Shown: piece after piece, positions 15,529-25,343 of the stretch
Position numbering within the stretch: position 1 is the first letter of the stretch
Layout of the letters: every line of letters starts with the position of its first letter
Assembly (NCBI RefSeq): GCF_036237315.1
Contig: NZ_CP108356.1
Span: forward strand, 2,108,001 to 2,172,000
Reading direction: 5' to 3'
Length of the DNA stretch: 64,000 nt
Source: Streptomyces sp. NBC_01351
Lineage (GTDB): Bacteria; Actinomycetota; Actinomycetes; Streptomycetales; Streptomycetaceae
Notes under the pieces: model-generated
What the model saw: only the letters and a program-made list of their open reading frames with translations
The model's database searches: none
What the model was told of the DNA's origin: nothing
Position numbers and translations under genes: made by a program

Positions 15529-17067
15529 ATGCCCCGCCCGTTACCCCTGCTCCTCGCGGCCGCCCTCACCACGGCGGCACTCCTCGTGCCGCCGGCCGCC
15601 GCCGCACCCCAGGACGGCGGAGCCCCCTCCAGCGCCGCCCAGTGGCAGGACTGCGCGAAGCTCATCGGCATCCCCGTCGACGCCTCCGTCGCGGACTGCG
15701 CCGTTCAGCACGTACCCCGCGACCACTCCCGCCCATCCGACGGCACCGTCGCGATCGTGATGCTGCGCCGCCGGGCGACCGACCCGGCGCACCGCGAGGG
15801 CACGTTGTTCGTCAATCCAGGAGGGCCCGGCGCCTCCGGGCTGCACACCGCCTACCGAGCGGAACGCTTTCTGGACCCCGAGGTGCTCGCCCGCCACGAT
15901 GTCATCGGCTTCGATCCGCGCGGGGTCAACACCAGTTCCGCGCTCAAGTGCTACCTCAGCCAGGAGGAGTACCTCGCCGACGCGGCCGGCCGCACTCCCG
16001 TGCCGGTCGGTGCGGACGAGACCGCCCGGACCCTGCGCTCGACCGCCGACTACACGCAGGCATGCGCCCGCAACGCCGGTCCCCTGCTGGCCCACACGAC
16101 CACCCTCAACACCGCTCGCGACCTGGAGGAACTGCGCCGCGCCATCGGCGTCGAGCAGCTCGGCTACGTCGGCTTCTCGTACGGCACCCTCCTCGGCGCC
16201 ACGTACGCCAACCTGTATCCGCAGCGGGTCAAGGCCATGGTCCTCGACGGCAACGTCGACCCGGCACTGCGTTCGGCCAACGGCATCGAGTACGACCGTC
16301 GGCGCGCGGCCGGAACCGAACTCGCCTTGAAGGAGTTCATCCGCCGATGCGCCGTGGCGGACGGCGCCTGCCCGTTCGGCGGCGACGACGACATCGATCC
16401 GCAGCGGACGTTCGACCGCATCCGCGACCGGCTGCGCACCGCGCCCCTGACGATGCCCGACTCCACCACGATGACGTTGAGTCGTTTCACCGCCGTCGTG
16501 GCCGATTCGCTCGCCACACCCTCCCGGCACGCCGCGCTCGCCCGCACCCTCGCCGAGCTGGACCGGGCCGTCGACGCCGCGCCGTCGGCCCGTACTGCCG
16601 AGACGCCGGAGGCCGTCGCCCCGTATCGCGGCGACGACTCCGAGACGGCGTACAACTGCCTCGACAAGCCCTACCCGCCCACGCCCGCGTTCTGGCCCGC
16701 ACTGGCCGCGCGGTGGGAGCGGGAATCCCCCACCTTCGGCCGGATGACCGCTTTCGAATCGCTGCCGTGCGCTACGTGGCCCGTCCGGTGGTGGGAGAGC
16801 GACCGGTACACGGGGCCGTGGAACCGGCCCACGGACCAACCCGTTCTGGTGGTCGGCAACCGCTTCGACCCGACGACGCAGTACCGCTTCGCCGAACGCA
16901 TGGCCGCCGCCCTCGGCAACTCCCGGCTCGTCTCCGTCGACATGATCGGCCATACGGCACTGGGTCTGAGCCGCTGCGTCGACGACATCACCACGGCCTA
17001 CCTGCTCGGCCGCGGCGCGCCCCCGCGCGGCGCCGCCGACTGCCGGCCCGACACCGAGCCCTTCTGA
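15529..17067 (+). CDS. Secreted alpha/beta-hydrolase, tripeptidyl aminopeptidase (TAP/Slp) family
   Basis: A 512-aa exported peptidase. An AAGGAG ribosome site precedes the ATG. Residues 1-25 are a Sec signal peptide (hydrophobic LLLAAALTTAALLV, then PAAAAP cleavage region). The catalytic domain has the oxyanion segment NPGGPGASG, nucleophile GFSYGTLLG, acid NRFDPTT and His in GHTALG, with the TAP-like C-terminal cap ending in TAYLLGRG. This is the usual layout and length of Streptomyces SlpD/SlpE/TAP proteases, which clip tripeptides or prodrug-like N-acyl peptides outside the cell. It lies downstream of the RiPP locus and could process the exported peptide, but it may be unrelated. Confidence 0.88.
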   Translation: MPRPLPLLLAAALTTAALLVPPAAAAPQDGGAPSSAAQWQDCAKLIGIPVDASVADCAVQHVPRDHSRPSDGTVAIVMLRRRATDPAHREGTLFVNPGGPGASGLHTAYRAERFLDPEVLARHDVIGFDPRGVNTSSALKCYLSQEEYLADAAGRTPVPVGADETARTLRSTADYTQACARNAGPLLAHTTTLNTARDLEELRRAIGVEQLGYVGFSYGTLLGATYANLYPQRVKAMVLDGNVDPALRSANGIEYDRRRAAGTELALKEFIRRCAVADGACPFGGDDDIDPQRTFDRIRDRLRTAPLTMPDSTTMTLSRFTAVVADSLATPSRHAALARTLAELDRAVDAAPSARTAETPEAVAPYRGDDSETAYNCLDKPYPPTPAFWPALAARWERESPTFGRMTAFESLPCATWPVRWWESDRYTGPWNRPTDQPVLVVGNRFDPTTQYRFAERMAAALGNSRLVSVDMIGHTALGLSRCVDDITTAYLLGRGAPPRGAADCRPDTEPF

Positions 17068-17115
17068 CGAGTTCCGAACGCCGCGCCACAGATCACGCAC
17101 TGCGAGGGAGTACAC

Positions 17116-18582
17116 GTGTTACCCGATCGTTCGCCGTCGTCCGCCTGTACCCCGCCGGAGCCCGGTGATGCCCGCACTCCAGGGGAGTTCAACGCCATGC
17201 TCCGGCTGCTCAAGGAAAGCGCGGGACTCACCTTCCGCCAGTTGGAGAACCGTGCCGGCCGGGCGGGCCGGCGGCTGCCCCGCTCCACCATCGCCTCCGC
17301 ACTGACCCGGACCACCCTGCCCCGCGAGGAGTTCACCGAGGCTCTCGTCTCCGCCTGCGGCCTGGACGCGCGGCCCTGGCTGGCCGCGCGTCGCCGACTC
17401 GCGTGCGCGCAGCCCCCACAGCCCACCGCGGCGGCCGTGGTCCCCGCCCGAACCACATCGCTCCGCCCCGCATTGATACCCCGTCAGCTGCCCTTCTGTC
17501 CGCCCGACCTGACCGGCCACGAGCATCGGCTCGCCGACTTGATCGCCCTACTGACCGACCCGCGCTCTCCGGCACCCTCAGCCGTCATCAGCGGTCCGCC
17601 GGGGGCGGGGAAATCGGCCCTCGCAGTACGGGCCGCGCACCGAGTGGCCGCTCACTACCCGGACGGGCAGCTCTACGTACAACTGCGCGGCACGACTCCG
17701 CACGCCGAGCCCCTCACACCGGCGGAGACGATCGCCAGGCTCCTGCGTGGCCTGGTCATGCCCGTTCCCGCACCGCCCCACGACGCCTCGGAGACGGCCG
17801 CCCTGCTCCGGTCGGCACTCACCGGCCGCCGCATGCTCATCCTGCTGGACGACGCGGCGTCGGCAGCGCAGGTGCGCCCCCTGCTGCCGACAGGCGGCCA
17901 CAGCGCACTGCTCGTCACCGCCCGCTCGAGCCTGACCTCTCTGGACGGACCCCGATCCTTCCCGCTCGGAACGCTGCTGCCCGGCGAGGCGTACACCATG
18001 CTGGAGCAGCTCCTCGGCAGCGAGCGCGTCGCGCGTGATCCGTCGGCGGCCTTCCGACTGGCCGAACTGTGCGGGTGGCTCCCGCTGGGGCTGCGCGTCG
18101 CCGCCGCCCGGCTGACCGCGCGGCCTCGCTGGCCCCTGTCCCTGCTCGTCGACCGGCTCGCCGACGAGAGCACCCGGCTGGACGAACTGCGGGTGGACGA
18201 GCTGCAGATCCGGGAGAGCCTCGCCGTCAGCTACCGGGCGCTGCGGCGCACCGACGGCGCGTCGGGCACGGCGGTGCGGGCCTTCCTCCTCTTCGGCTCC
18301 ATGCGACTTCGGGAAGCCGGAATACCTCTCCTGTCCAAGCTGCTGTGCGTGCCGCTCGCCGAGGCCGAGCGGGCCGCCGAGCGACTTGTCGACTCGAGCC
18401 TGGCCGAGAGCACCGGCCCGGGCCGCTACCGAATGCACGACCTCGTCCGTATCTACGCAGGCGAACAGGCGGACCAGGAGCTGCCGGCGGAAGCCCGCGC
18501 CAACAGACCGCAGACCCTCGCGGTCGAGCAGCCGCAGAGACTCGTCCGTTGCGATCACGGCTCGGCAGTGGGGCGAAGGTGA
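17116..18582 (+). CDS. STAND/NB-ARC signalling ATPase with N-terminal HTH, lacking the usual C-terminal repeats
   Basis: A 488-aa protein with GTG start after GGGAG. Residues about 25-95 look like a helix-turn-helix (LTFRQLENRAG, LPRSTIASAL). Residues about 130-440 are an NB-ARC ATPase: P-loop ISGPPGAGKSAL, Walker B MLILLDD, GLPL-like WLPLGLRVAA and MHDLVRIYA. Relatives (AfsR/DnrI-like) then run into several hundred residues of TPR repeats. Here the protein stops about 40 residues after MHDLV, with a low-complexity tail (RANRPQTLAVEQPQRL). It may be truncated or frameshifted. The end lies 167 bp before the left repeat of the proposed island, so the truncation may be linked to insertion. Confidence 0.72.
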   Translation: MLPDRSPSSACTPPEPGDARTPGEFNAMLRLLKESAGLTFRQLENRAGRAGRRLPRSTIASALTRTTLPREEFTEALVSACGLDARPWLAARRRLACAQPPQPTAAAVVPARTTSLRPALIPRQLPFCPPDLTGHEHRLADLIALLTDPRSPAPSAVISGPPGAGKSALAVRAAHRVAAHYPDGQLYVQLRGTTPHAEPLTPAETIARLLRGLVMPVPAPPHDASETAALLRSALTGRRMLILLDDAASAAQVRPLLPTGGHSALLVTARSSLTSLDGPRSFPLGTLLPGEAYTMLEQLLGSERVARDPSAAFRLAELCGWLPLGLRVAAARLTARPRWPLSLLVDRLADESTRLDELRVDELQIRESLAVSYRALRRTDGASGTAVRAFLLFGSMRLREAGIPLLSKLLCVPLAEAERAAERLVDSSLAESTGPGRYRMHDLVRIYAGEQADQELPAEARANRPQTLAVEQPQRLVRCDHGSAVGRR

Positions 18583-19070
18583 AGGACGTTCCCCCGCCCC
18601 GTACAGAGCCTGAGCCGTCTTCAACCTCAGGCCTGCTCGCCGAGGCAGCGGATCCCGGACACTGCGTCAGGCAATACGGTGGGCGAGCGCCACGAGCGTC
18701 AAGTGTCGCCCGTTCCGCCCACAGCACTCATCGTGCACGCCGACCAACCTGCAGGTCAGGCGCTCTTCGCCACCGGCTCCAGGATCGCCACGCATTCCAC
18801 GTGGTGCGTCATCGTTTACCCGTCACAAAGGTGCATCCCCGAGAAAGAGCTGGTGAGAGGCCGTTTACCGGCTCCCCACGTGGCCTCCTTGGGGCCCTGA
18901 GCGGCAAACGAGCGTCACGAGTCACCGCCGTTTCCCGATGGCCGACCACAGTACTCGCCGTCAACTGAGAATGCTGCCGGGCGAAGAGCCGAAGGTCGCC
19001 GTTCGCCAGACGGCTGGCGCTCTTCACGACCCGTCTACTCGGGTGCGTCCGATCCCGTTGAATGGGAGCC
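18583..19070. other. 488-bp non-coding stretch containing the left island repeat
   Basis: No open frame with a ribosome site was seen. The stretch contains 18749-18814, a copy of the 3' end of the RNA methyltransferase gene at 47969-49300. Read on the minus strand it encodes MTHHVECVAILEP, then VAKSA and a stop, and homology ends sharply on both sides. The rest shows no feature I can support. Confidence 0.6.
18749..18814. repeat. Left direct repeat (attL-like), displaced 3' end of the RNA methyltransferase gene
   Basis: 66 bp, matching 47962-48027 at 61 of 66 positions by hand comparison. Four of the five mismatches lie in the first 25 bases. It holds the last 17 or so codons of a methyltransferase gene plus 7 bases past the stop. 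Such 3'-end copies arise when an element integrates at the end of a gene. Confidence 0.8.
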
Positions 19071-20753
19071 ATGAGCAACGCACTGGGTTTCGGAAAGGAC
19101 GAGCTGCGCCGACTAGCCGGGGCTCGGTCGTTCGAACGCGGCCTCGGATACCTGTCCTGTGTGTCCGCTCTGGAGATCGGAGAGGGGACGATCACCGCGA
19201 CTGTCGACGGCACGGACGCCTACGAGGTCGAGCTGACAGAGCACGAGGACGGCCTCACCGGGTGGTGCGACTGCCCGTACGGGCAGGCAGGCAACTTCTG
19301 CAAGCACTGCGTGGCGGTGGGCCTGGCCGTCCTGCAGCAATCGGAGTCGGTACCGAGGCATCGTGCTGCCGCCGCATCCCGCGGCCAACAGCTCACCACC
19401 TGGCTGGAGACCCGCAGCCGGGACGAACTCCTGTCCCTGGTGAAGGAGCACATCGCAGCCGACCACGACCTGCGCCGTCGGCTGGAACTGCGTGCGTCCG
19501 CCGCCGGCGAAGATCCCGGCGCCGTACGGGAGCGCATCCTGGCGATGCTCGACACGCGGCCCTTCGCCCAGTACGGATACGTCGAGTACGCGGACGCCCG
19601 TGCCTACGGGCTCCAGGCCGCAGAGGCGGTATCCGCACTGCGCACACTGACGGCGACCGGGAGGGCGACGGAAGCCGTGGGACTGACACGGACCGCGATC
19701 GAAGCCCTCGCCCGCACGTACGACGAGATCGACGACTCGGACGGGATCATCGGCGATGTGGCGGCCGGGCTGGCCGCAGCTCACCTCGAGGCCTGCCTGA
19801 TGTCCCGCCCCGATCCGGAACAGACCGCCGACTGGCTGGTGAATCATCTCCTGAGCGACCTGCGCCACACCACGGACATCCTCTTGTCCGCATACACGGA
19901 CGTCCTGAAGACGACAGGCTTGACACGGGCACACGAACGGGCCGCGGCAGCCCTGCGCGAGAACCCCAAGGACTGGTCCGCGAGGGACCTCATGGATCAA
20001 CTGCTGCGCATGGAGGGCAGTGTGGACGCCCTGATCGCCCTCCACGCAGCAGACCTGGCCCCGTCGGGCGCCACCCACCTGCTGATCGCCCAGGAGTTGG
20101 AGCGGGCGGGCCGCCCGGCCGAAGCCCTGGAGTGGGCGGAGTCTGGTCTGCGTGAGGCCGAACCCGACCACGGCCCGGATCCCCGCCTGGTGGACTTCGC
20201 GTGCGAGCGCTACGCCAGGGCCGGCCGCCCGGCCGATGTCGTGCGGATCCGCCGCGAGGTGCTGCTCCACCGCCGCTCCCTGGCCGCTTACCAGCAGCTG
20301 CGTACGGCAGCCCGCACAGCCGACTGCTGGGACGAGCCCGAGCGCACACAAGCACTGGACGCGCTCCGCACAGACGCCCGGCCCCGCAAGAGCCTCGGGC
20401 ACCCGGGCTCTGCCCTGGTCGGCGCCTTGCTGGACGACGGCGACCACGACGCGGCCTGGGCGGCGGCCACCGAAGGCTACGCCGACGGCAGCCAGCGGCT
20501 CACCCTCGCCGACCGCACCCGGGACCACCGCCCCGCAGACGCCCTGGCCGTGTACTACCGACTGATCGGCCCGCTCCTCACCCGCACCGGCGAGGCCGCG
20601 TACGAGCACCTGACGGAGCTACTCCTCAGCGCCCGCACCTGCCACCGAGCCCTGGACACAGAGGACGAGTTCACCATCTATCTGGCCGCCCTGCGTACCG
20701 CCCAGAAACGCAAGCGCAAACTGACAGCGATGCTCGACCAGCACGGCCTGTAG
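19071..20753 (+). CDS. SWIM zinc-finger protein
   Basis: A 560-aa protein. Residues about 45-85 carry the SWIM motif, WCDCPYG, then FCKHCVA (CxC...CxH). The rest is helical and Leu/Ala-rich, with tandem TPR-like pairs (AAAHLEACLMS, AARTADCWDEPE, AERAGRPAEALEWAE). SWIM domains bind DNA or proteins and are often encoded beside SNF2 helicases in actinobacteria. An SNF2 gene follows 1.7 kb downstream with a kinase gene between them. The ATG at 19071 is chosen because GGGAG lies 5 bases upstream; an in-frame ATG three codons earlier is an alternative. Role: probable accessory factor of the island; the exact function is unknown. Confidence 0.8.
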   Translation: MSNALGFGKDELRRLAGARSFERGLGYLSCVSALEIGEGTITATVDGTDAYEVELTEHEDGLTGWCDCPYGQAGNFCKHCVAVGLAVLQQSESVPRHRAAAASRGQQLTTWLETRSRDELLSLVKEHIAADHDLRRRLELRASAAGEDPGAVRERILAMLDTRPFAQYGYVEYADARAYGLQAAEAVSALRTLTATGRATEAVGLTRTAIEALARTYDEIDDSDGIIGDVAAGLAAAHLEACLMSRPDPEQTADWLVNHLLSDLRHTTDILLSAYTDVLKTTGLTRAHERAAAALRENPKDWSARDLMDQLLRMEGSVDALIALHAADLAPSGATHLLIAQELERAGRPAEALEWAESGLREAEPDHGPDPRLVDFACERYARAGRPADVVRIRREVLLHRRSLAAYQQLRTAARTADCWDEPERTQALDALRTDARPRKSLGHPGSALVGALLDDGDHDAAWAAATEGYADGSQRLTLADRTRDHRPADALAVYYRLIGPLLTRTGEAAYEHLTELLLSARTCHRALDTEDEFTIYLAALRTAQKRKRKLTAMLDQHGL

Positions 20754-21090
20754 CACTCCGGCGAGTACGGCCTCGCCCCGGCGGGTCAGCGAGTACTGGA
20801 GGTTGCACCCCTCGTACTCCCCGGCTGTGCGGTAGTTTGCGGCGCAGTGGTGGACAACGATCAGCAGCCGACCAAAAGCCCTGAGCATCACGTCGGCGTC
20901 CTGGTAGGCCGGTCACGCGCATCTGCGGGCTGAACCGGGCATCCCCATGCACCGGGATGCATCGCCCCATGGGCTATATCCGGCCAAGGCGCAGGGACTG
21001 TCCCCGGACCGGGCCGGGCGTCGAGCGCCGCCGATACCCTTGATGCGTACGCGCGCGACCATTCGGCAGAGCTTCAAGGCGAGGACCACA
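20754..21090. other. 337-bp intergenic region before the island kinase
   Basis: No gene is supported. A minus-strand frame here reads YSLTRRGEAVLAG, which recalls the wing of a winged-helix regulator, but it lacks a start and helix-turn-helix. A weak 7-bp hairpin (GCATCCC...GGGATGC, 20939-20960) and a GGCGAGG ribosome site before the GTG at 21091 are the only signals. The kinase promoter should be here but is not clear. Confidence 0.4.
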
Positions 21091-22332
21091 GTGCACACAA
21101 CACCGCTGAGCCCGGATGATCCGGCCGAGCTGGGCGGGTTCACGCTGCTGCGGAGGATCGGCCACGGCGGCATGGGCCAGGTCTACCTCGGCGAGTCCGC
21201 CGCGGGCGAGGCCGTCGCGGTGAAGGTCATCAAGCCGACGGTCGTCGACTCGGAGACTCGGCAGCGCTTCGCGCAGGAGATCGAGGTACTCAAGACGGTC
21301 TGGGGGCCGCGCGTCGCCGCGTTCGTGAAGGCCGATACGGAGTCGGAGCAGCCATGGCTCGCGACCGAGTACGTGGAGGGCCCCGACCTGCGCCGCCTCA
21401 TGGACACGCGGGGTGTCCTTCCGCCTCTTGCTGCCGCTTCGCTCGGAGCGACCCTGGCCGAGGCGCTGGCCGGAGTCCACAGCCAGGGCCTGCTGCACAG
21501 GGATCTCAAGCCGGCGAACATCCTGCTCGGCCCCAACGGCCCCAAGATCATCGACTTCGGGCTCGCCGTCTTCGCCGAGTCCAGCGCCTCCCTGACCGCC
21601 CCCAACATGGTGATGGGAACACCGGCATGCATGTCGCCGGAGCAGGCGAACGGGGAGAAGCCGCTGAAGGCCCCGGTGGACGTGTACGCGCTCGGGGCGG
21701 TGCTGCTCTTCATGACCACCGGCCACTACCCGTACCAGGCCGATCACGTACAGGTCCTGTTCAGTCAGATCGTCAACCCTGAAAAGACCCCCGACCTGTC
21801 AGGAGTCCCGGAGGAACTGGCCGGACTTCTGTCGGCGATGCTCCAGTACGCGCAGCAGGACCGTCCGACGATGGACGAGGTGGTTGCCCAGTGCGTCGCG
21901 GTCATCAAGTCCCACGGGGCGACCGTGGCCCAGGCCCGACGGCGGCTGACCTCCCTTACCGCGGTCGCGTACGAACCGCCGGCACCCGACCCGGTACCGG
22001 CCCCCTACCCGCCGACGACAACGGCTCCGGCCTCCGCCGAGGCGACGACCGTCCTGGCCCCGGCCACGGGCCCCATGGCCGTGGCACCGACCGTCCCGCT
22101 GCCGCAGCAGTCCACCCCGACGCACCCGCCGGCCTACACCCCCACGGTCGCGGTGAGCACCACCGACTCCGAGCCGGGTCCCGGCCCCGTGGACGTCGCC
22201 GTACCACCGCCGAACCTCGTGCCTGCGCCTGCGCCGATCACCACGCCACCTGTCGGCCCGCGCCGATCCGCCGCCGCGCGCCGCATCGCGTCCCAGTTGC
22301 GCGAGACGTACGCGTCGGCAGCGCCGTTCTGA
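21091..22332 (+). CDS. Soluble Ser/Thr protein kinase of the island
   Basis: A 413-aa kinase. The GTG start fits GGCGAGG six bases upstream and begins just before the domain; 48 more upstream codons are open but unlike a kinase. Residues about 15-275 hold IGHGGMGQVY, VAVKV, HRDLKPANIL, IDFGLA and GTPACMSPEQ, all catalytic residues present. The remaining 130 residues are Pro/Thr-rich and unstructured, with no membrane segment, so it is cytoplasmic, unlike the kinase at 2263. It sits 113 bp before the SNF2 helicase gene. Kinases are recurring parts of phage-defence loci (BREX PglW, Stk2), so it may sense or signal infection. The target is unknown. Confidence 0.88.
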   Translation: MHTTPLSPDDPAELGGFTLLRRIGHGGMGQVYLGESAAGEAVAVKVIKPTVVDSETRQRFAQEIEVLKTVWGPRVAAFVKADTESEQPWLATEYVEGPDLRRLMDTRGVLPPLAAASLGATLAEALAGVHSQGLLHRDLKPANILLGPNGPKIIDFGLAVFAESSASLTAPNMVMGTPACMSPEQANGEKPLKAPVDVYALGAVLLFMTTGHYPYQADHVQVLFSQIVNPEKTPDLSGVPEELAGLLSAMLQYAQQDRPTMDEVVAQCVAVIKSHGATVAQARRRLTSLTAVAYEPPAPDPVPAPYPPTTTAPASAEATTVLAPATGPMAVAPTVPLPQQSTPTHPPAYTPTVAVSTTDSEPGPGPVDVAVPPPNLVPAPAPITTPPVGPRRSAAARRIASQLRETYASAAPF

Positions 22333-22445
22333 GCCGGGCGCGATCCGACGGGGCGAGCCGGACAGAGGTGACAATCGTTTCTTGTCCCTGGCCGCAGACC
22401 GCCCGAAGATCTACACAGTTCAGCATCCATCAGGAGGTACCGCGG

Positions 22446-25328
22446 GTGACCGCCCAGCAGTCCAGTCGGCAGCCCGCCCCGGGCACCGGCACGAGTCTCC
22501 CGCCCGGCGCACAGATCGTCGTACGCGACGAGGAATGGCTGGTCAAGAACGTCACCCGGACCGACCACGACGGCGACCGGATCGAGGCCGTGGGGGTCTC
22601 CGAGTTCGTCCGTGATCAGGAGGCCGTGTTCTTCACCGGCCTGGAGCGCACCCGCGACGGCGCACCAGGCATCGAGCTGATGGACCCCGCCAAGACCACC
22701 CTGATCAGCGACGACTCCCCCAACTTCCGCCGCAGCCGGGTCTTCCTCGAGGCGATCCTCCGCAAGACGCCGTTGCCCCAGTCCGAGCGTGGGCTGGCCC
22801 TTGCCGACAGCTTCCTCCTCGACCCGCTTCCGTACCAGCAACGACCGGCTCAGCTCGCTCTCTCCGGCCGGAACCTGCGCCCCCGCATGCTGATCGCGGA
22901 CGTCGTCGGGCTCGGAAAGACCCTGGAGATCGGGCTCACCCTCGCCGAGCTGATCCGCCGCGGCCGTGGCGAACGCATCCTCGTGGTGACCCCGCAGCAC
23001 GTCCTGGAGCAGTTCCAGCACGAGCTGTGGACGCGGTTCGCGATCCCGCTGATCCGGCTCGACTCCGCGGGCATCGAACGGATCCAGCGGGAGATCCCGG
23101 CGGGCCGCAATCCCTTCACGTTCTTCAAGCGCGTGATCGTCTCGATCGACACCCTCAAGAACACCGATCAGTACAAGCACCACCTGGAGCACATCCGGTG
23201 GGACGCCGTCGTCATCGACGAGTCGCACAACCTGATCAACCGCGGTTCGCTGCGCAACCAGCTCGCCCAGCTCCTGGCCCCGCAGACCGACGCCCTCATC
23301 CTCGCCAGCGCCACTCCGCACAACGGCAACGCCCGCTCCTTCGCCGAGCTGATCGCGCTGCTCGACCCGGCGGCGATCCGCGACCCGGAGCGGTACTCGG
23401 CCGAGGACATCAAGCACCTGTTCATCCGGCGCACCAAGGTCAGCGCCGAAGTACGGGAGAAGATGTCCGGCCAGTGGGCCGACCGGGGCCCCTCCGAGTC
23501 GGTGCACAGCCCGGCGACCCCGGCCGAGGAGAAGATCTTCGAGGAGCTGTCCCAGGTCTGGCTGCCGGCCGAAGGCAGCTCGGTGAGCGACGTACCTCTC
23601 TTCCCGTACACCCTGCTCAAGTCCTTCCTCTCCTCGCATGCCGCCCTGAGCTCGACGGTCGAAGCCCGCATCAAGACGCTGATGAAGAAGGACGCCCCGG
23701 AGGCGACGGGCGCCGAACTGGCCGCGCTCCAGCGACTGCGGGATCTGACGGCCGGGATGACCGAGCAGGACTCGGCCAAGTTCACGGCCCTCGTCGAGCA
23801 GTTGAAGGCGATCGGGGTCGGGCCGCGCAGCGAGACGCGGGTCGTGGTCTTCTCCGAGCGGGTCCAGACCCTGGAGTGGCTGCGGTCCACCGTGCCGGCC
23901 GCGCTCGGCTTCAAGGGCAAGGCCCTGGAGGAAGCGGCCCGTGTGATGCACGGCGGCCTCTCCGACGAGCAGCAGATGCAGTGCGTCGAGGACTTCGGTC
24001 TCGCCGACGCACCCGTACGCATCCTCTTCACCGGCGATGTGGCCTCCGAGGGCGTCAACCTGCACCGGCAGTGCCACCAGCTCATCCACTACGACGTCCC
24101 CTGGTCCCTGATCCGCATCGAGCAGCGCAACGGCCGTATCGACCGGTACGGGCAGGCCCACAAACCGCAGTTCCGCGCCCTGATCCTGACCAGCGACGTG
24201 GACGGCGCGAAGGATGACCGCACGGTCGCCGAGCGGCTGCTGGAGCGGGAGGACGAGGCGCACCGCTCGCTCGGCACGGCGGAGGCAGTCTCTGGTCTGT
24301 ACCGCGCGGAGGCCGAGGAGAAGTCGCTGATCCAGGACCTCCTCAAGGGCCGCACGGTCGACGAGTCCCTCCAGCACACCGCCGAGGAAGCGGGCGGGGC
24401 GGACGACTTCCTGGCCGACTTCTTCGCCCAGGTCGACGACACGACCGAGCCCGCCGCGGACGCTGCCGCATCAGACGATTCCTCGGCTGCCCCTCCCCAG
24501 GCGCATGTGCCCCGCCTCTTCACGACGACGCGCGAGTTCGTCGACGAGGCGGTCCGGGAGGTCTTCCCGGATGCCCAGCAGTCCCTGGGGATGGACCGCG
24601 ACCCCGAGAACGGCCTGATCTCGTTCAAGCCCCCGGCGGACCTGGTGCACCGGCTGAAGGCGCTGCCGCCCGACTACCGCCGCGAGCAGCGCCTCAGCGA
24701 GCGCCTGCTGGTCACCCTCAACCGCAAGCTCGCCGACCGCTCCCTCGTACGCGCCCGGGAGTCCGGCACCTCCAGCTGGCCGGAGATCTCCCTGCTCACC
24801 GACCTCCATCCGGTGGTGGAGTGGCTGACCGACAAGGTCCTCGTCAAGCTGGGCCGCCAGGAGGCCCCGGTCATCACGGCCGATGTCGAGGAACCCGTGT
24901 ACCTCGTACAGGGCATCTACTCCAACGCGCTCGGCCGCCCGACGGTCGTGAAGTGGATGGCCGTGACGGGCGAGGAGGTCACGGACGACATGGTGGGGAC
25001 GCTGCGCGAGGCCGGCATCGGCCCGACGATGGCCAACCCCCTGCGCCGCCACGACGTGGACGGCCTGCGGGCGGGCATCCCGGACGCGCTGGAGGCCGCG
25101 GAGGCCTTCCTGTCGCGCCACCGCTCCGATTGGGACGAGGCCCTCCTCGCCCCGATCGAGGAGTACCGGCAGCGGCTGGGCAAATGGGAGCAGTCCACCC
25201 TCGCGGGCGAGGAGACCAAGGACGAACTCTCCCGCCTCGCCGACTCCCTGCTGACGACGGGCCGCCCGATGCTGCGCGTCCTGGCCGTCCTCGATTCCGC
25301 CCACGACGGCTCCGTCGCACAGGCCTAG
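22446..25328 (+). CDS. SNF2/RapA-type helicase, DISARM DrmD-like
   Basis: A 960-aa protein with GTG start after AGGAGGT. Residues about 135-330 are the first helicase lobe: LPYQQRPAQLAL, Walker A VVGLGKTLE, VIDESHNL (DEAH box variant) and SATPHNG. Residues about 440-600 are the second lobe, with VVVFSERVQTLEWL, FTGDVASEGVNL and IEQRNGRIDRYGQ. A long C-terminal part (about 350 residues) has no recognised domain. This layout matches the SNF2 proteins of class 1 DISARM (DrmD) and HepA-like helicases. The adenine methylase gene starts 15 bp downstream, the same order as drmD-drmMI. It is thought to move on DNA and help tell self from phage DNA. Confidence 0.8.
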   Translation: MTAQQSSRQPAPGTGTSLPPGAQIVVRDEEWLVKNVTRTDHDGDRIEAVGVSEFVRDQEAVFFTGLERTRDGAPGIELMDPAKTTLISDDSPNFRRSRVFLEAILRKTPLPQSERGLALADSFLLDPLPYQQRPAQLALSGRNLRPRMLIADVVGLGKTLEIGLTLAELIRRGRGERILVVTPQHVLEQFQHELWTRFAIPLIRLDSAGIERIQREIPAGRNPFTFFKRVIVSIDTLKNTDQYKHHLEHIRWDAVVIDESHNLINRGSLRNQLAQLLAPQTDALILASATPHNGNARSFAELIALLDPAAIRDPERYSAEDIKHLFIRRTKVSAEVREKMSGQWADRGPSESVHSPATPAEEKIFEELSQVWLPAEGSSVSDVPLFPYTLLKSFLSSHAALSSTVEARIKTLMKKDAPEATGAELAALQRLRDLTAGMTEQDSAKFTALVEQLKAIGVGPRSETRVVVFSERVQTLEWLRSTVPAALGFKGKALEEAARVMHGGLSDEQQMQCVEDFGLADAPVRILFTGDVASEGVNLHRQCHQLIHYDVPWSLIRIEQRNGRIDRYGQAHKPQFRALILTSDVDGAKDDRTVAERLLEREDEAHRSLGTAEAVSGLYRAEAEEKSLIQDLLKGRTVDESLQHTAEEAGGADDFLADFFAQVDDTTEPAADAAASDDSSAAPPQAHVPRLFTTTREFVDEAVREVFPDAQQSLGMDRDPENGLISFKPPADLVHRLKALPPDYRREQRLSERLLVTLNRKLADRSLVRARESGTSSWPEISLLTDLHPVVEWLTDKVLVKLGRQEAPVITADVEEPVYLVQGIYSNALGRPTVVKWMAVTGEEVTDDMVGTLREAGIGPTMANPLRRHDVDGLRAGIPDALEAAEAFLSRHRSDWDEALLAPIEEYRQRLGKWEQSTLAGEETKDELSRLADSLLTTGRPMLRVLAVLDSAHDGSVAQA

Positions 25329-25343
25329 GAGAAGCAGAACCAC

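Noticed and set aside
18756..18814. Possible small gene encoding MTHHVECVAILEP...
   Set aside because: It is a displaced 3' fragment of the methyltransferase gene, with no start signal.
20757..20891. Minus-strand frame with YSLTRRGEAVLAGVLQ, like a winged-helix regulator
   Set aside because: No helix-turn-helix, no ribosome site, and the frame runs on into the SWIM gene on the other strand. At best a short remnant.
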